64,000 nt of DNA from Obesumbacterium proteus (GCF_001586165.1 NZ_CP014608.1:1860001-1924000); one strand, 5' to 3'. Counted from the first letter of the stretch, positions 1 through 6,868 are shown. The notes: generated by a model from the letters alone, not told the origin. Numbers and translations: made by a program.

Positions 1-346
1 CTTCCACACTCTCATGTAGAGCTGTAATTCCACCGTGTTTCTCAATCAACTTCTCAACGACATTCCGAGGGACATAAGCGTAAACGGTACCTGTCGGATC
101 TTGAACGTCTTCACACCAATCCATAATGATTTCGTCTTTTTCACTCGGAAATCCAAGCTCAAAAGAGTGATACATAGCAATATCTTTAAAGTCGCTTCGA
201 GGCTGGCAGTATGCAGAATCACTAGCCTGAATTGACACGCTATAACCATCTGCGCAAATCACTCGGCGATTGAAGTACCAGCGATCTTCAAATCTCGGCG
301 CTCTGGCCTCATTTAGCCAGTCATTCATGGTTTTTGTACCGCTCAT
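1..346 (-). CDS. Phage early left-operon protein, C-terminus cut by window edge
   Basis: An open frame starts at ATG 346 after a clear Shine-Dalgarno (AGAGAGGTAGGT) and runs without a stop to base 1, giving at least 115 residues. It begins MSGTKTMNDWLNEA and is a soluble, mixed-charge protein without obvious membrane segments. It lies 10 bp downstream of the N gene on the same strand, so it is probably expressed from PL as part of the delayed-early left operon. I do not recognise the family. Translation and start are well supported; the function is unknown. Confidence 0.7.
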   Translation of the reverse strand, partial: MSGTKTMNDWLNEARAPRFEDRWYFNRRVICADGYSVSIQASDSAYCQPRSDFKDIAMYHSFELGFPSEKDEIIMDWCEDVQDPTGTVYAYVPRNVVEKLIEKHGGITALHESVE

Positions 347-356
347 ACCTACCTCT

Positions 357-644
357 CTAAATTAAGGGAATGCTCTTCCCGCGTGATTTCTGCACCGCAT
401 GAATCTTGCTACCAAGCGGGTTCGTGTCTTTGTACCAAATACGGTGGTTACTTCGTTTCACCTCAACCTCAAGCTCTTTAGCAGCTCTCGGTGTCTGTAG
501 TGATAGTGCTTTTACTGTTCTCTCTGAGCATCCAGAGAGCGTGGTAGCGATTTTGCTTGCCAACCGGCGCTCTGCATTGGCAGAATTTCTTTCTTCACTA
601 CGGCGCTCTAAACGACGTAATTTGCAGCGTTGTTTTGCGTTCAT
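357..644 (-). CDS. N: Antitermination protein N
   Basis: This 95-residue protein opens with an arginine-rich segment (MNAKQRCKLRRLERRSEER), the boxB RNA-binding arm of N proteins, and ends GKSIPLI, the same ending I recall for lambda N. N binds nut RNA and NusA so that RNA polymerase reads through early terminators. The start has an SD (GGAG, 7 bases upstream). It is the first gene after PL, and a rrn-type boxA lies in its leader at 778-788. Lambda N is 107 residues, so this is slightly shorter. The identification rests on both termini plus position. Confidence 0.88.
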   Translation of the reverse strand: MNAKQRCKLRRLERRSEERNSANAERRLASKIATTLSGCSERTVKALSLQTPRAAKELEVEVKRSNHRIWYKDTNPLGSKIHAVQKSRGKSIPLI

Positions 645-777
645 GGATTTCTCCGTTAGTTAGCTTTGGCTGTGATGCGCCAGATGCTTATCTTCTGTTT
701 GGGTCTTAGCCCTGCAATTCACATCACCGCCAAAGCCAACTTAACTTTGGTGTACACCTCTCGGCATACCTTCTGAT

Positions 778-788
778 TGTTAAAGAGC
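778..788 (-). promoter_or_regulatory. nutL: boxA of a nutL-like site
   Basis: On the minus strand this reads GCTCTTTAACA, matching the boxA core used by rrn operons and lambdoid nut sites. It lies between PL and the N gene. A convincing boxB pentaloop hairpin is not obvious downstream; only a GGTGTACACC palindrome at 749-758 is seen. An equivalent boxA occurs after cro at 2310-2321. Confidence 0.65.
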
Positions 789-835
789 ATCCAACTTCCT
801 GTTGGTTAGTGCGTCCTGCCGTGTTGATGGAGTAG

Positions 836-877
836 ATTATTAACCAGTGGTTATTTTCAGTCAATAACCAATGGTTA
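836..877 (-). promoter_or_regulatory. PL promoter with two repressor operators (OL)
   Basis: Minus-strand -35 TTGACT (859-864) and -10 AATAAT (836-841) are separated by 17 bases. Two 13-bp palindromes cover this promoter: TAACCAGTGGTTA at 841-853 and TAACCAATGGTTA at 865-877. They share the TAAC-N5-GTTA pattern with the two sites at PR, which marks them as operators for the CI and Cro proteins encoded alongside. Transcription would run into the N gene. Confidence 0.8.
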
Positions 878-987
878 ATAAAGTTAAGTTTATAAGTTAA
901 CTATATGAACCTAGTGATGTTTTATTTTTTATGATTGGATATCTGGGCTGTTTTTGGTGGTAAAGTGAGCAAAAAAAAGGAGGGCAT

Positions 988-1179
988 ATGGAAAAGAACG
1001 CGATCGGCTATAACGACCTATGCGAAGCGGTGGGAAAGGCAACGCTGAATTTGGTGTCTTACAAGCAAGAGGTGAAGAAGGAATACATCATTTCGATGTT
1101 GGAATCTTTCGCTCAGATAGAGTATGACGAGAAGAGAAGGGCGACGTACATAATGGCAGCGGAGGCGATGAAGGAGTGA
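988..1179 (+). CDS. Small immunity-region protein, unknown function
   Basis: A 63-residue acidic and helical protein with a strong SD (AGGAGGG) 4 bases before the ATG. It lies between OL and the repressor gene but points towards cI, the position where other lambdoid phages keep exclusion or lysogeny-expressed genes (rex or sieB-like). No motif is recognised. The good ribosome site argues that it is real; a role in superinfection exclusion is only a positional guess. Confidence 0.6.
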   Translation: MEKNAIGYNDLCEAVGKATLNLVSYKQEVKKEYIISMLESFAQIEYDEKRRATYIMAAEAMKE

Positions 1180-1186
1180 GGGCAAT

Positions 1187-1212
1187 AAAAACCCCGCTCG
1201 GCGGCGGGGTGT
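1187..1212 (-). terminator. Rho-independent terminator after cI
   Basis: A GC-rich hairpin (ACCCCGCC / GGCGGGGT type stem) is followed on the minus strand by TTTTTATT. It directly follows the stop codon of the repressor gene and would end the PRM/PRE transcript. Confidence 0.75.
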
Positions 1213-1214
1213 TA

Positions 1215-1982
1215 CTAGACTAGCATCACAGAGTAATGAATTACTCGACCAATTATTTCAACGCTATCTTGATCGGCTTCTTCATCTGGGAAGTCTATTT
1301 TGTTGTAGCTTCTGATGCTTAGCTTCTTATTTGGCAATCTGAATAATTGCTTAACTCTCAATAGGTCACCATGGTCTATTGCGTAAATAGCCCCATCTAT
1401 AATTCTTTTATTGGCTAGATCAACAGTTACCGTAGTTCCCTCTGGGATTACTGGTTCCATGCTGTGCCCATGCACTGGGAAAGCGATGGTACAGGCTGGA
1501 TCTGCGCCAGCGCGACGAAGTGTTGCTTTAGAGAATCTAAGCTTAAATCCATTATGGTCTTCGTTATTCACGCATCCGTGTCCTGCTGCTAGCTCAATAC
1601 TTTTGAAATAAGGGATCTCCACCTCATCATCACCGAGAGGTGTATCGCTATCCCACACGTCAACGCCACTCCACTGGTTCTGTGGAGGCATATCTGGTTC
1701 TTTTTGAGCTATAGCTGCATCTTGGCTCATAGGTTCTACTCCATACTCAAGCCATTCAGCCCTAACATTCAGCCACCGGCTAAGCGCAAGGATGTTTGTT
1801 GAGTCTGGAATTGCCGCTCCATTTCTCCACTTCCAGATAGCGGGTTCGCTAATTTCAATACCCTGTTTTTTTAGGGCTGCTTTAATTCTTCCGGGCAATC
1901 CCCTACCTGCCACGCCTGCATCTAAACAAGCCGCATCAAGTCTCCGAGAGAACGCCTCTTTCACATCGTCTTTTTTAACCAT
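1215..1982 (-). CDS. cI: CI-type prophage repressor (HTH plus S24 peptidase)
   Basis: This 255-residue repressor has an N-terminal helix-turn-helix (about residues 28-75, with SEPAIWKWRNG) and a C-terminal LexA/S24 peptidase domain. The catalytic Ser174 lies in GHSMEPVIPEG and Lys211 in LRVKQLF. Ala133-Gly134 is a plausible self-cleavage bond, so it should be inactivated by RecA in the SOS response. PRM is placed so that its transcript would start at or next to the ATG (leaderless), as in lambda. Divergent cro and the TAAC-N5-GTTA operators on both sides complete a lambda-type switch. Confidence 0.93.
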   Translation of the reverse strand: MVKKDDVKEAFSRRLDAACLDAGVAGRGLPGRIKAALKKQGIEISEPAIWKWRNGAAIPDSTNILALSRWLNVRAEWLEYGVEPMSQDAAIAQKEPDMPPQNQWSGVDVWDSDTPLGDDEVEIPYFKSIELAAGHGCVNNEDHNGFKLRFSKATLRRAGADPACTIAFPVHGHSMEPVIPEGTTVTVDLANKRIIDGAIYAIDHGDLLRVKQLFRLPNKKLSIRSYNKIDFPDEEADQDSVEIIGRVIHYSVMLV

Positions 1983-1988
1983 GCGTTA

Positions 1989-2017
1989 ATTATCCAAAGA
2001 ATTGACATAACTGTCAG
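1989..2017 (-). promoter_or_regulatory. PRM promoter for cI, likely leaderless transcript
   Basis: Minus-strand -35 CTGACA (2012-2017), a 17-base spacer, and -10 GATAAT (1989-1994). Only six bases separate the -10 box from the cI ATG and no Shine-Dalgarno fits between them, so the mRNA would begin at the start codon. The -35 box overlaps operator OR1 (2008-2020). Confidence 0.75.
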
Positions 2018-2044
2018 TTAAGATATATTCTTAACCCGAAGTTA
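2002..2044 (+). promoter_or_regulatory. PR promoter with OR1 and OR2 operators
   Basis: -35 TTGACA (2002-2007) and -10 TATATT (2024-2029) are 16 bases apart. Operator TAACTGTCAGTTA (2008-2020) fills the spacer, and TAACCCGAAGTTA (2032-2044) covers the start region. Both are 13-bp TAAC-N5-GTTA sites like those at PL. Transcription runs into cro, cII, O and P. Confidence 0.82.
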
Positions 2045-2065
2045 ATTTAGTTAATAAGGATGCTT

Positions 2066-2302
2066 ATGAACCCTGTACAAATTGCAGTAAATGCGGTTGG
2101 CGGGCAGACAGCAGCAGCTAAGTTATGCGGTTTATCAGTTGTGGCAGTTCATAAATGGGCTGTAAAGGGGACGCTTCCCCGTACCGAGTACACAGGTAAA
2201 ACCAATTATTCAAAGCTGTTAGCTAATGCCTCAAATGGAAAATTCACTTCTGAGTGGCTGTTGAACGCAGCAAACCCAGATAAAACAAGCTTAGCAGCTT
2301 AA
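2066..2302 (+). CDS. cro: Cro-type regulator, YdaS-like fold
   Basis: A 78-residue DNA-binding protein starting MNPVQIAVNAVGGQTAAAKL, with the HTH pattern of the YdaS/Cro family (AAAKLCGLSVVAVHKWAVKG). It sits at the cro position, divergent from cI and directly under PR. An upstream ATG at 2060 is in frame, but the AAGGA Shine-Dalgarno (2056-2060) overlaps it and is correctly spaced only for the ATG at 2066. It would repress PRM and the early promoters through the TAAC-N5-GTTA sites. Confidence 0.82.
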   Translation: MNPVQIAVNAVGGQTAAAKLCGLSVVAVHKWAVKGTLPRTEYTGKTNYSKLLANASNGKFTSEWLLNAANPDKTSLAA

Positions 2303-2309
2303 GCAACAC

Positions 2310-2357
2310 CGCTCTTTAACAGTCATAGCCTCCCTGCCGCAATGTGGGGAAACCCCA
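2310..2357 (+). promoter_or_regulatory. nutR: nutR site (boxA and boxB hairpin)
   Basis: boxA CGCTCTTTAACA occupies 2310-2321. After 23 bases a short hairpin TGGGGAAACCCCA (2345-2357) can form a 4-bp stem with a GAAAC pentaloop, similar in size and purine content to lambda boxB. The site lies between cro and cII, where lambda has nutR, and is the expected target of the N protein. Confidence 0.72.
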
Positions 2358-2397
2358 ACCACCTAACCGGTGGTGTAACTATTTATTCAACAAAGGA

Positions 2398-2430
2398 AGT
2401 ATCACAAATGGAACATGCAAGTTATAGCAA
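2398..2430 (-). promoter_or_regulatory. PRE promoter with CII-binding repeats
   Basis: On the minus strand TTGC-N6-TTGC (2417-2430) matches the CII recognition motif. With a 17-base spacer from the six bases between the repeats, a -10 box GATACT falls at 2398-2403. As in lambda, the site overlaps the 5' end of cII and fires leftward through cro towards cI, giving the burst of repressor that establishes lysogeny. Confidence 0.72.
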
Positions 2431-2701
2431 GCGCATCAATGAAGTGGAGACAGAACTCCGCTGCCGGATGATGCAGAAGACTAACCGAGAGTTAGCGAAG
2501 GAAGCAGGGTGGCACGAATCGAAAGTAAGCCGCCTAAATATCCGCGACATGGCAACGATGTTCGTACTGCTAGAGAAGGTATGGGAAACCAGTTTGATTC
2601 GTGAGGTAGCGCGTCAGGCTGTGGAATCGGTATTGCCACAAAAGAAAAAGTCGCCAACTGCGGTAACAGCTGACGACTCTCAGATCACTATGACTTTCTA
2701 G
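2408..2701 (+). CDS. cII: Transcriptional activator CII
   Basis: This 97-residue protein (MEHASYSKRINEVETELR...) is a lambda CII homologue: a helical N-terminus, an HTH around WHESKVSRLNIRDM, and a C-terminal SQITMTF close to lambda's EQIQMEF. CII activates PRE and decides for lysogeny. ATG 2408 follows an AAAGGAAG ribosome site. An earlier in-frame ATG (2342) would read through the nutR hairpin and is not favoured. Confidence 0.85.
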   Translation: MEHASYSKRINEVETELRCRMMQKTNRELAKEAGWHESKVSRLNIRDMATMFVLLEKVWETSLIREVARQAVESVLPQKKKSPTAVTADDSQITMTF

Positions 2702-2727
2702 TACTGGATCAATTCACAGGAGTAATT

Positions 2728-2784
2728 ATGGCACCACATTCTAAATGTGTAAACAGCAAAGGGGGAGGCAATGTCTACAGCTGA
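2728..2784 (+). CDS. Possible 18-residue leader peptide overlapping the O start
   Basis: An ATG with a good ribosome site (CAGGAG, 7 bases upstream) opens an 18-codon frame. It covers the GGGGGAGG ribosome site of O and ends 11 bases inside O. Translation could couple to, or compete with, O initiation. There is no homology evidence and very short frames arise by chance, so this is tentative. Confidence 0.3.
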   Translation: MAPHSKCVNSKGGGNVYS

Positions 2785-3766
2785 GCTCTTTGACTTTAAT
2801 GCTGAACGTAAGCGCAGGAGCAACCGGATGGAAAACCAGAAGCTTGGTTATGTCCCGTTGTACCGAAGCGTTAAGAAGACATCATGGTCAAAGGATGTAT
2901 TCCTTCGCACTCTCTGGGAAGACCTGTTATTAGGGGCTCAGCGAAAGCCCCGTACAGTTAATTTCAAAGGTAACCTATGGGATCTTCAAGTCGGTCAACT
3001 GGTCGTGACACCGGCTGAATTAGGGCTTTCCCTTTGTGATAGAAATGGGAAGCCAACCAGTCGTGATGCAGTGGTTAGGATGCTGAACTTTTTCGTCAAG
3101 GAAGGGATGATTTCTGTGGACGGAGAGAAGCGAAAAGGGACGGTGATAACCATTCTAAATTACGCTGAATATGCCGAAAAAACAGACAATTTACCCGCAC
3201 ATAAAGGCGCACATAAACCCGCACATAACAAACCCAGTGATGGCGCGGCTTCCGGCAGTGATGCCGCACATAAAGGCGCACATAAACCCGCACATCATGA
3301 ACAAGAAGGTAATAACAATAATATTAAAAGACTATCGTCTGAGAATTCTCGCGAATCCTCAAACGCCGCTTTGGAAAAGTTTCTCTCAGCTCATCCAGAT
3401 GCGTTTGTTTACTCAGCCACTGGAGCCAAGTGGGGGACTCAGGAGGATGACAGGGCTAGTCGCTGGATTTACGAGAAGGTCTGCGTGGTTGATGCCTCAG
3501 CCAAAGAGCCTAACTGGGCAGACTGGGCAAACGTAGTTCGACTGATGAGACAACAAGATAACCGAACGCACAAAGAGATTTGTGAGTTATTCCTCTGGGC
3601 AAACCGAGATTCGTTCTGGTGCTCAAATATCCTATCCCCAGCAGCTCTGCGGAAAAAATGGGGAACCCTATCTGCCCAGATGGGCAAACCAAACCGAAGC
3701 CAACGACCAAGCGCTGATCCGGTACCGCACTGGAACAGCAAAGAGTCATGGGAGGATTTCATATGA
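2771..3766 (+). CDS. O: Replication initiator protein O
   Basis: A 331-residue phage replication initiator. The N-terminal ~120 residues form the DNA-binding part (WDLQVGQLVVTPAELG and a winged-helix-like region). A central low-complexity stretch has the repeated motif AHKGAHKPAH twice, and the C-terminus (from about residue 200, WADWANVVRLMRQQ) should contact P. The repeat exists because the DNA beneath it is the iteron array of the origin. The start follows GGGGGAGG. O binds the iterons and recruits P and DnaB. The stop overlaps the P start (ATGA). Confidence 0.85.
   Translation: MSTAELFDFNAERKRRSNRMENQKLGYVPLYRSVKKTSWSKDVFLRTLWEDLLLGAQRKPRTVNFKGNLWDLQVGQLVVTPAELGLSLCDRNGKPTSRDAVVRMLNFFVKEGMISVDGEKRKGTVITILNYAEYAEKTDNLPAHKGAHKPAHNKPSDGAASGSDAAHKGAHKPAHHEQEGNNNNIKRLSSENSRESSNAALEKFLSAHPDAFVYSATGAKWGTQEDDRASRWIYEKVCVVDASAKEPNWADWANVVRLMRQQDNRTHKEICELFLWANRDSFWCSNILSPAALRKKWGTLSAQMGKPNRSQRPSADPVPHWNSKESWEDFI
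3194..3345 (+). other. ori: Phage replication origin: six iterons and AT-rich segment
   Basis: CGCACATAA iterons begin at 3196, 3208 and 3220, and again at 3265, 3277 and 3289. They are exactly 12 bp apart within two triplets; the last copy ends TCA instead of TAA. An AT-rich stretch (about 3307-3345) follows, a plausible unwinding element. As in lambda, the origin lies inside the initiator gene. The 12-bp period keeps the reading frame and writes the AHKG/AHKP peptide repeats. Confidence 0.82.
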
Positions 3767-4470
3767 CACATCGACTGATGAGCGCTATCGCAAACCGAGA
3801 TGGTTCGGCGCTGGCCAGAATGTCCAACCCAGCTACACAAGCAATGCAGGGGGTAGTGAATCCTGATGCTGAAAACTTGGTTGACGCTCTGTTTCGCCAA
3901 CTCAAACAGGTGTTTCCAGCGGCAAGCCAAACCAACCTGCGTAGACCTGAAGACGAGAACGCAGCAAAAAAACAGTGGATTGCTGCATTCGCTGAAAATG
4001 GAATCCGAACCAGAGAGCAGCTATCGGCAGGTATGCAACACGCCCGATCCAGTGAGTCTCCGTTCTGGCCTTCACCCGGTCAATTCATCGCATGGTGCAA
4101 ACAAGGTGTTCTGAAAGCTAACGGCTTGCCAAGTAGCGAAGAGCTGTATGGCCTAGTGATGGAGTACTGCGCTAACCGTGGATTGTATTCGTCACCCGAG
4201 TCATATCCGTGGCCTAGCAACGCGGCGTACTGGATGGTGACAAAGTTATATTCGCAGATGCGCGGCAAGAACCAGTCTGAATCAGAACTCCGCAAGAGTT
4301 GCACTGAAGAGTTGGTGATCATGGGGCGGCGCATTGAGTCTGGTGAAGAAATACCAAAGCCGGTTGTTCAGTTGGAAAAGCTACACATTCCGATCAGCAA
4401 TGAAGCTGGGCTACAGAAAATTGCAGATATTCGCAAAAAGCTAAACCTACCGCGCAGAGGTCAGCAATGA
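3763..4470 (+). CDS. P: Replication protein P (DnaB loader)
   Basis: A 235-residue lambda P homologue. Shared blocks include LFRQLKQVFPA, SPGQFIAWCKQG, YASPESYPW-like YSSPESYPWPS and the C-terminal GLQKIADIRKKLNLP. P binds host DnaB helicase and delivers it to the O-bound origin. The start at 3763 is chosen because GGAGG lies 7 bases upstream; the in-frame ATG 3748 precedes that ribosome site. The gene overlaps O by four bases (ATGA). Confidence 0.9.
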   Translation: MTHRLMSAIANRDGSALARMSNPATQAMQGVVNPDAENLVDALFRQLKQVFPAASQTNLRRPEDENAAKKQWIAAFAENGIRTREQLSAGMQHARSSESPFWPSPGQFIAWCKQGVLKANGLPSSEELYGLVMEYCANRGLYSSPESYPWPSNAAYWMVTKLYSQMRGKNQSESELRKSCTEELVIMGRRIESGEEIPKPVVQLEKLHIPISNEAGLQKIADIRKKLNLPRRGQQ

Positions 4471-4637
4471 GCAAGTGTTGCATGTGTCACCAGCATCTCG
4501 AATACGGCGACGGCCTCACGTATCACGGATTCACATCATGTGAGACGCACTACGATGGAATGGTTGATCGCGTTGATTCTTGGCGAGCAGATGCCTTTGA
4601 AACAGAAGCTCAGGAGCTGCGTGATGTCAAAAATTAG
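4467..4637 (+). CDS. Small cysteine-rich (zinc-ribbon-like) phage protein
   Basis: A 56-residue frame starting ATG AGC AAG TGT TGC overlaps the P stop by four bases (ATGA). It encodes cysteines at 4, 5, 7 and 25 with His8 and His28, so two CxxC/CxxH-like pairs could bind zinc. The rest is acidic. Tight coupling to P and to the next gene supports translation. No family is recognised; a DNA- or protein-binding role is inferred from the cysteine pattern alone. Confidence 0.65.
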   Translation: MSKCCMCHQHLEYGDGLTYHGFTSCETHYDGMVDRVDSWRADAFETEAQELRDVKN

Positions 4638-5046
4638 AACGGTTATCTCCCACATCGAAAAGCACGGCGCGTCTCCAATGGGGGAAATATGCAGAGGTAC
4701 TGGATTTAGCGTCAGAGAAGTTAACTCAAGTCTGAGATATCTAGCCAGAATCGGAATGCTTACAAAGACTGGGGATCGCGGTCACTATCTGTATGGAATC
4801 CCAGAAGCACCAAAACATGCAAAAACCAAGCCGCCAATCCGCAAGAAAACAGTCATTACAGCAAAAGACAATACAGTAACCATCGGGTCCAAGAAGCAGG
4901 AAATCGAGCAGTTGATTAATCGTGGATTGGTTCGTCGAGCACAAACGGCAATATCTAGTCTTATTGCTGAAGCTCGGGATCTGGACACCGTAAATTGGGC
5001 TATGGACAAGGGCAACGCTTGCGGCTTCAGAGCCAAATACTTTTAG
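4624..5046 (+). CDS. Winged-helix-like phage protein
   Basis: A 140-residue protein starting MSKIRTVISHIEKHG. The first ~65 residues resemble a winged helix (MGEICRGTGFSVREVNSSLRYL, then a wing-like RGHYLYG), followed by a basic linker and a helical C-terminus. ATG 4624 follows CAGGAG; the frame extends further upstream, but without such a site. It lies in the early replication operon and may be a DNA-binding accessory protein. No named family is recognised. Confidence 0.65.
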   Translation: MSKIRTVISHIEKHGASPMGEICRGTGFSVREVNSSLRYLARIGMLTKTGDRGHYLYGIPEAPKHAKTKPPIRKKTVITAKDNTVTIGSKKQEIEQLINRGLVRRAQTAISSLIAEARDLDTVNWAMDKGNACGFRAKYF

Positions 5047-5055
5047 GAGATAGTC

Positions 5056-5340
5056 ATGACAAGCCTACCAGATTGCATCAAGCTCACCCTGATAACAGAT
5101 CCGCGCCTAAGCCAAGCGATTGAAGCTAGCTTAGAGGAAGATGAGCTTATCTCAAACTTTGAGCGCATCTACGGCGTATACAGGCCGAGAAAACCGCGCA
5201 ACGGTATTGAGTTTATGGTTGATAAAGCCGCTGGATACACCCCTGATCCTGAATGGAATGTATTCCTGAGCGAGTTTATTCAGTTTGTTTACAGGTGTGT
5301 TTATTTACCGCTATACGGAGATGGAGATAGTCATGAATAA
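5056..5340 (+). CDS. Hypothetical early phage protein
   Basis: A 94-residue acidic protein (MTSLPDCIKLTLITDPRL) with a good ribosome site (TTAGGAGATAGTC) nine bases after the previous stop. It resembles small conserved nin-region proteins of lambdoid phages by size and place, but I recognise no domain. Its 3' end overlaps the next gene by eight bases. Confidence 0.55.
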   Translation: MTSLPDCIKLTLITDPRLSQAIEASLEEDELISNFERIYGVYRPRKPRNGIEFMVDKAAGYTPDPEWNVFLSEFIQFVYRCVYLPLYGDGDSHE

Positions 5341-5560
5341 GTTAAAATTGATATTTTTAAAGAATATAGGGCTAAGCCCATACTCTCCAAGATGGTTAAA
5401 AGTATTTTTTCTAAAACTTGTGATGCGAGAGATTAGCAAAGGATTCGATAGGTTAATTAAATCCCATGTTCAAAACATCTCGTCAGAAAAAAAAGATGAA
5501 ATTAACAAATTGATTTCAAAAATGAATACAGCTAGGGGTGCCTGTCATGACAAGTCGTGA
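5333..5560 (+). CDS. Hypothetical small basic phage protein
   Basis: A 75-residue lysine-rich protein with a hydrophobic N-terminal third (LKLIFLKNIGL, WLKVFFLKL) and a charged helical tail. ATG 5333 follows GGAGATAG and overlaps the upstream gene. Its base composition is clearly AT-richer than that of its neighbours, which suggests a recent insertion into the nin region. Function unknown. Confidence 0.5.
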   Translation: MNKLKLIFLKNIGLSPYSPRWLKVFFLKLVMREISKGFDRLIKSHVQNISSEKKDEINKLISKMNTARGACHDKS

Positions 5561-5843
5561 ACAGTTTGAAGCGTGGTTACGCGCTCAGCCTCATGTTTTA
5601 AATGTAGGTGTTGAGCAAGACGGAACCTACACCTTGCACGAAGATAGGGTGGCATGGGAGGCATGGCAAGCAAGCCGCGAGGCGGTGGAGTTAGATATTG
5701 ACTGGCCTGAAGCCAACGATGATACATGGAAAGATGGTGAAGAAGGTGCTTATGCCATGGGTCATGAGGACGGGAAGGATAAGGTTATCATCGCCGTACG
5801 CAAGGCGATCCGCGCAGCTGGCATCAAGGTTAAGGGGGAGTGA
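5547..5843 (+). CDS. Hypothetical acidic phage protein
   Basis: A 98-residue protein (MTSREQFEAWLRAQP) of a type common in lambdoid early regions: a tryptophan-rich N-terminal half (WEAWQASREA) and an acidic, glycine-rich middle. It overlaps the previous gene by 14 bases, and its stop codon shares an A with the ninB ATG (TGATG), so the two are probably translationally coupled. No biochemical function is known to me. Confidence 0.6.
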   Translation: MTSREQFEAWLRAQPHVLNVGVEQDGTYTLHEDRVAWEAWQASREAVELDIDWPEANDDTWKDGEEGAYAMGHEDGKDKVIIAVRKAIRAAGIKVKGE

Positions 5844-6283
5844 TGAATAAACAGGCCTATTTTCTGATAGACCGACACCGACAGCAAAACGCCATACAGT
5901 TCATCCAGTCACTCCCAGTCAATCCAGATTCACCCCTCGTAGTAACCATCCAAGAGCGAACCAGAACCCTAGACCAGAATGCGCGCCTATGGGCAATGCT
6001 TAACGATATCAGTGAGCAAGTCGTTTGGCATGGTTTAACTCTCAGCAGTGAAGACTGGAAGCACATATTCACTGCATCACTCAAAGGTCAGCGATCGGCG
6101 CCTGGCATTGAGGGCGGGTTCGTTGTGCTTGGGCAATCAACTAGTCGAATGACTGTGGGTGAAATGCGTGACCTGATAGAGCTGATACAGGCATTTGGTG
6201 CAGAGCATAACGTTAAGTTCGGTGATGATGCCATAGCCGCGATGCGCTGGGCTCAACAACACAACAGGAGTTCAGCAGCATGA
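5843..6283 (+). CDS. ninB: Recombination mediator NinB (lambda Orf)
   Basis: 146 residues, the same length as lambda Orf/NinB. It shares VVTIQERTRTLDQNARLWAM, WKHIFTASLKGQ and GQSTSRM with that family. Orf binds SSB and single-stranded DNA and replaces RecFOR functions in phage recombination. The ATG at 5843 (after GGGGGAG) is preferred to the GTG three bases upstream because it gives the family length. It is the first recognisable nin gene here. Confidence 0.9.
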   Translation: MNKQAYFLIDRHRQQNAIQFIQSLPVNPDSPLVVTIQERTRTLDQNARLWAMLNDISEQVVWHGLTLSSEDWKHIFTASLKGQRSAPGIEGGFVVLGQSTSRMTVGEMRDLIELIQAFGAEHNVKFGDDAIAAMRWAQQHNRSSAA

Positions 6284-6447
6284 AGCGACAGCGAAGTCCG
6301 ACACAAATAGCGATAGACAACTTAATCTTCAACAAATCCACTCCACGCAGTAAACCACAACCCATATCAACAGTAACTTTCAACTACAGCGCCCACCTGC
6401 ATGATGTGCGTTGGCTGAGAGTGCGAGCGAGGAATAGACATGACTGA
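6280..6447 (+). CDS. ninE: NinE family protein
   Basis: A 55-residue frame overlapping ninB by four bases (ATGA), with AGGAG upstream. It starts MKRQRSPTQIAIDNLIFNKS and ends with the NinE signature FNYSAHLHDVRWLRVRARNR. The role of NinE is not established; it is a conserved member of the lambdoid nin operon. The stop lies eight bases inside the next gene. Confidence 0.78.
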   Translation: MKRQRSPTQIAIDNLIFNKSTPRSKPQPISTVTFNYSAHLHDVRWLRVRARNRHD

Positions 6448-6868
6448 TTACAGCAAGATGAGCGACTTTGAGATTAACTGCAAAGTTGCCAATGCACTTG
6501 GTATGACTAAACACTTCTTCTTCCTTGATGCAGAGGACGAATTTGATGATGACATTGAACCAAGCGAACGGGGTCCGATCTGGCAAACTAGGGAGCATTT
6601 CGTTAATGGATACAGGCCATCGAACGGAAACCCATTCAACCCCTGCAACAACCCATCAGACGCATGGCTGATTATTTGTGAATCCCTTATAAGTATTAGT
6701 CCTCATTATAAATTCACAGATGAATCAGAGGAATACATAGCACATAGCAATGAGTGGGTAGCTGATAATGTCATGAGTGATGGAAAGTCATTTAGATATA
6801 AAGATATCAACCCCCTCCGTGCCGCCATGATCGTCTACCTGATGATGAAGGAGAGTGAGAATGGCTAA
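6440..6868 (+). CDS. NinX-like protein (DUF2591)
   Basis: 142 residues starting MTDYSKMSDFEINCKVA with NPFNPCNNPSDAWLII, the pattern of the DUF2591/NinX family seen in nin regions. It overlaps both neighbours by eight bases, consistent with one polycistronic message. Function unknown. AGGA is correctly placed before the ATG. Confidence 0.72.
   Translation: MTDYSKMSDFEINCKVANALGMTKHFFFLDAEDEFDDDIEPSERGPIWQTREHFVNGYRPSNGNPFNPCNNPSDAWLIICESLISISPHYKFTDESEEYIAHSNEWVADNVMSDGKSFRYKDINPLRAAMIVYLMMKESENG

Noticed and set aside
406..663. An 85-codon + strand frame opposite the N gene
   Set aside because: No ribosome site; it is the reverse of N, which has clear family features at both ends.
3096..3293. 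A minus-strand frame with repeated RVYVRLYVR sequence
   Set aside because: The repeats are the reverse reading of the O-gene iterons; no start signal and wrong strand for the operon.
3194..3300. Regular direct repeats that could suggest a CRISPR array
   Set aside because: Units are 12 bp with no unique spacers and lie inside a replication initiator gene; they are origin iterons.
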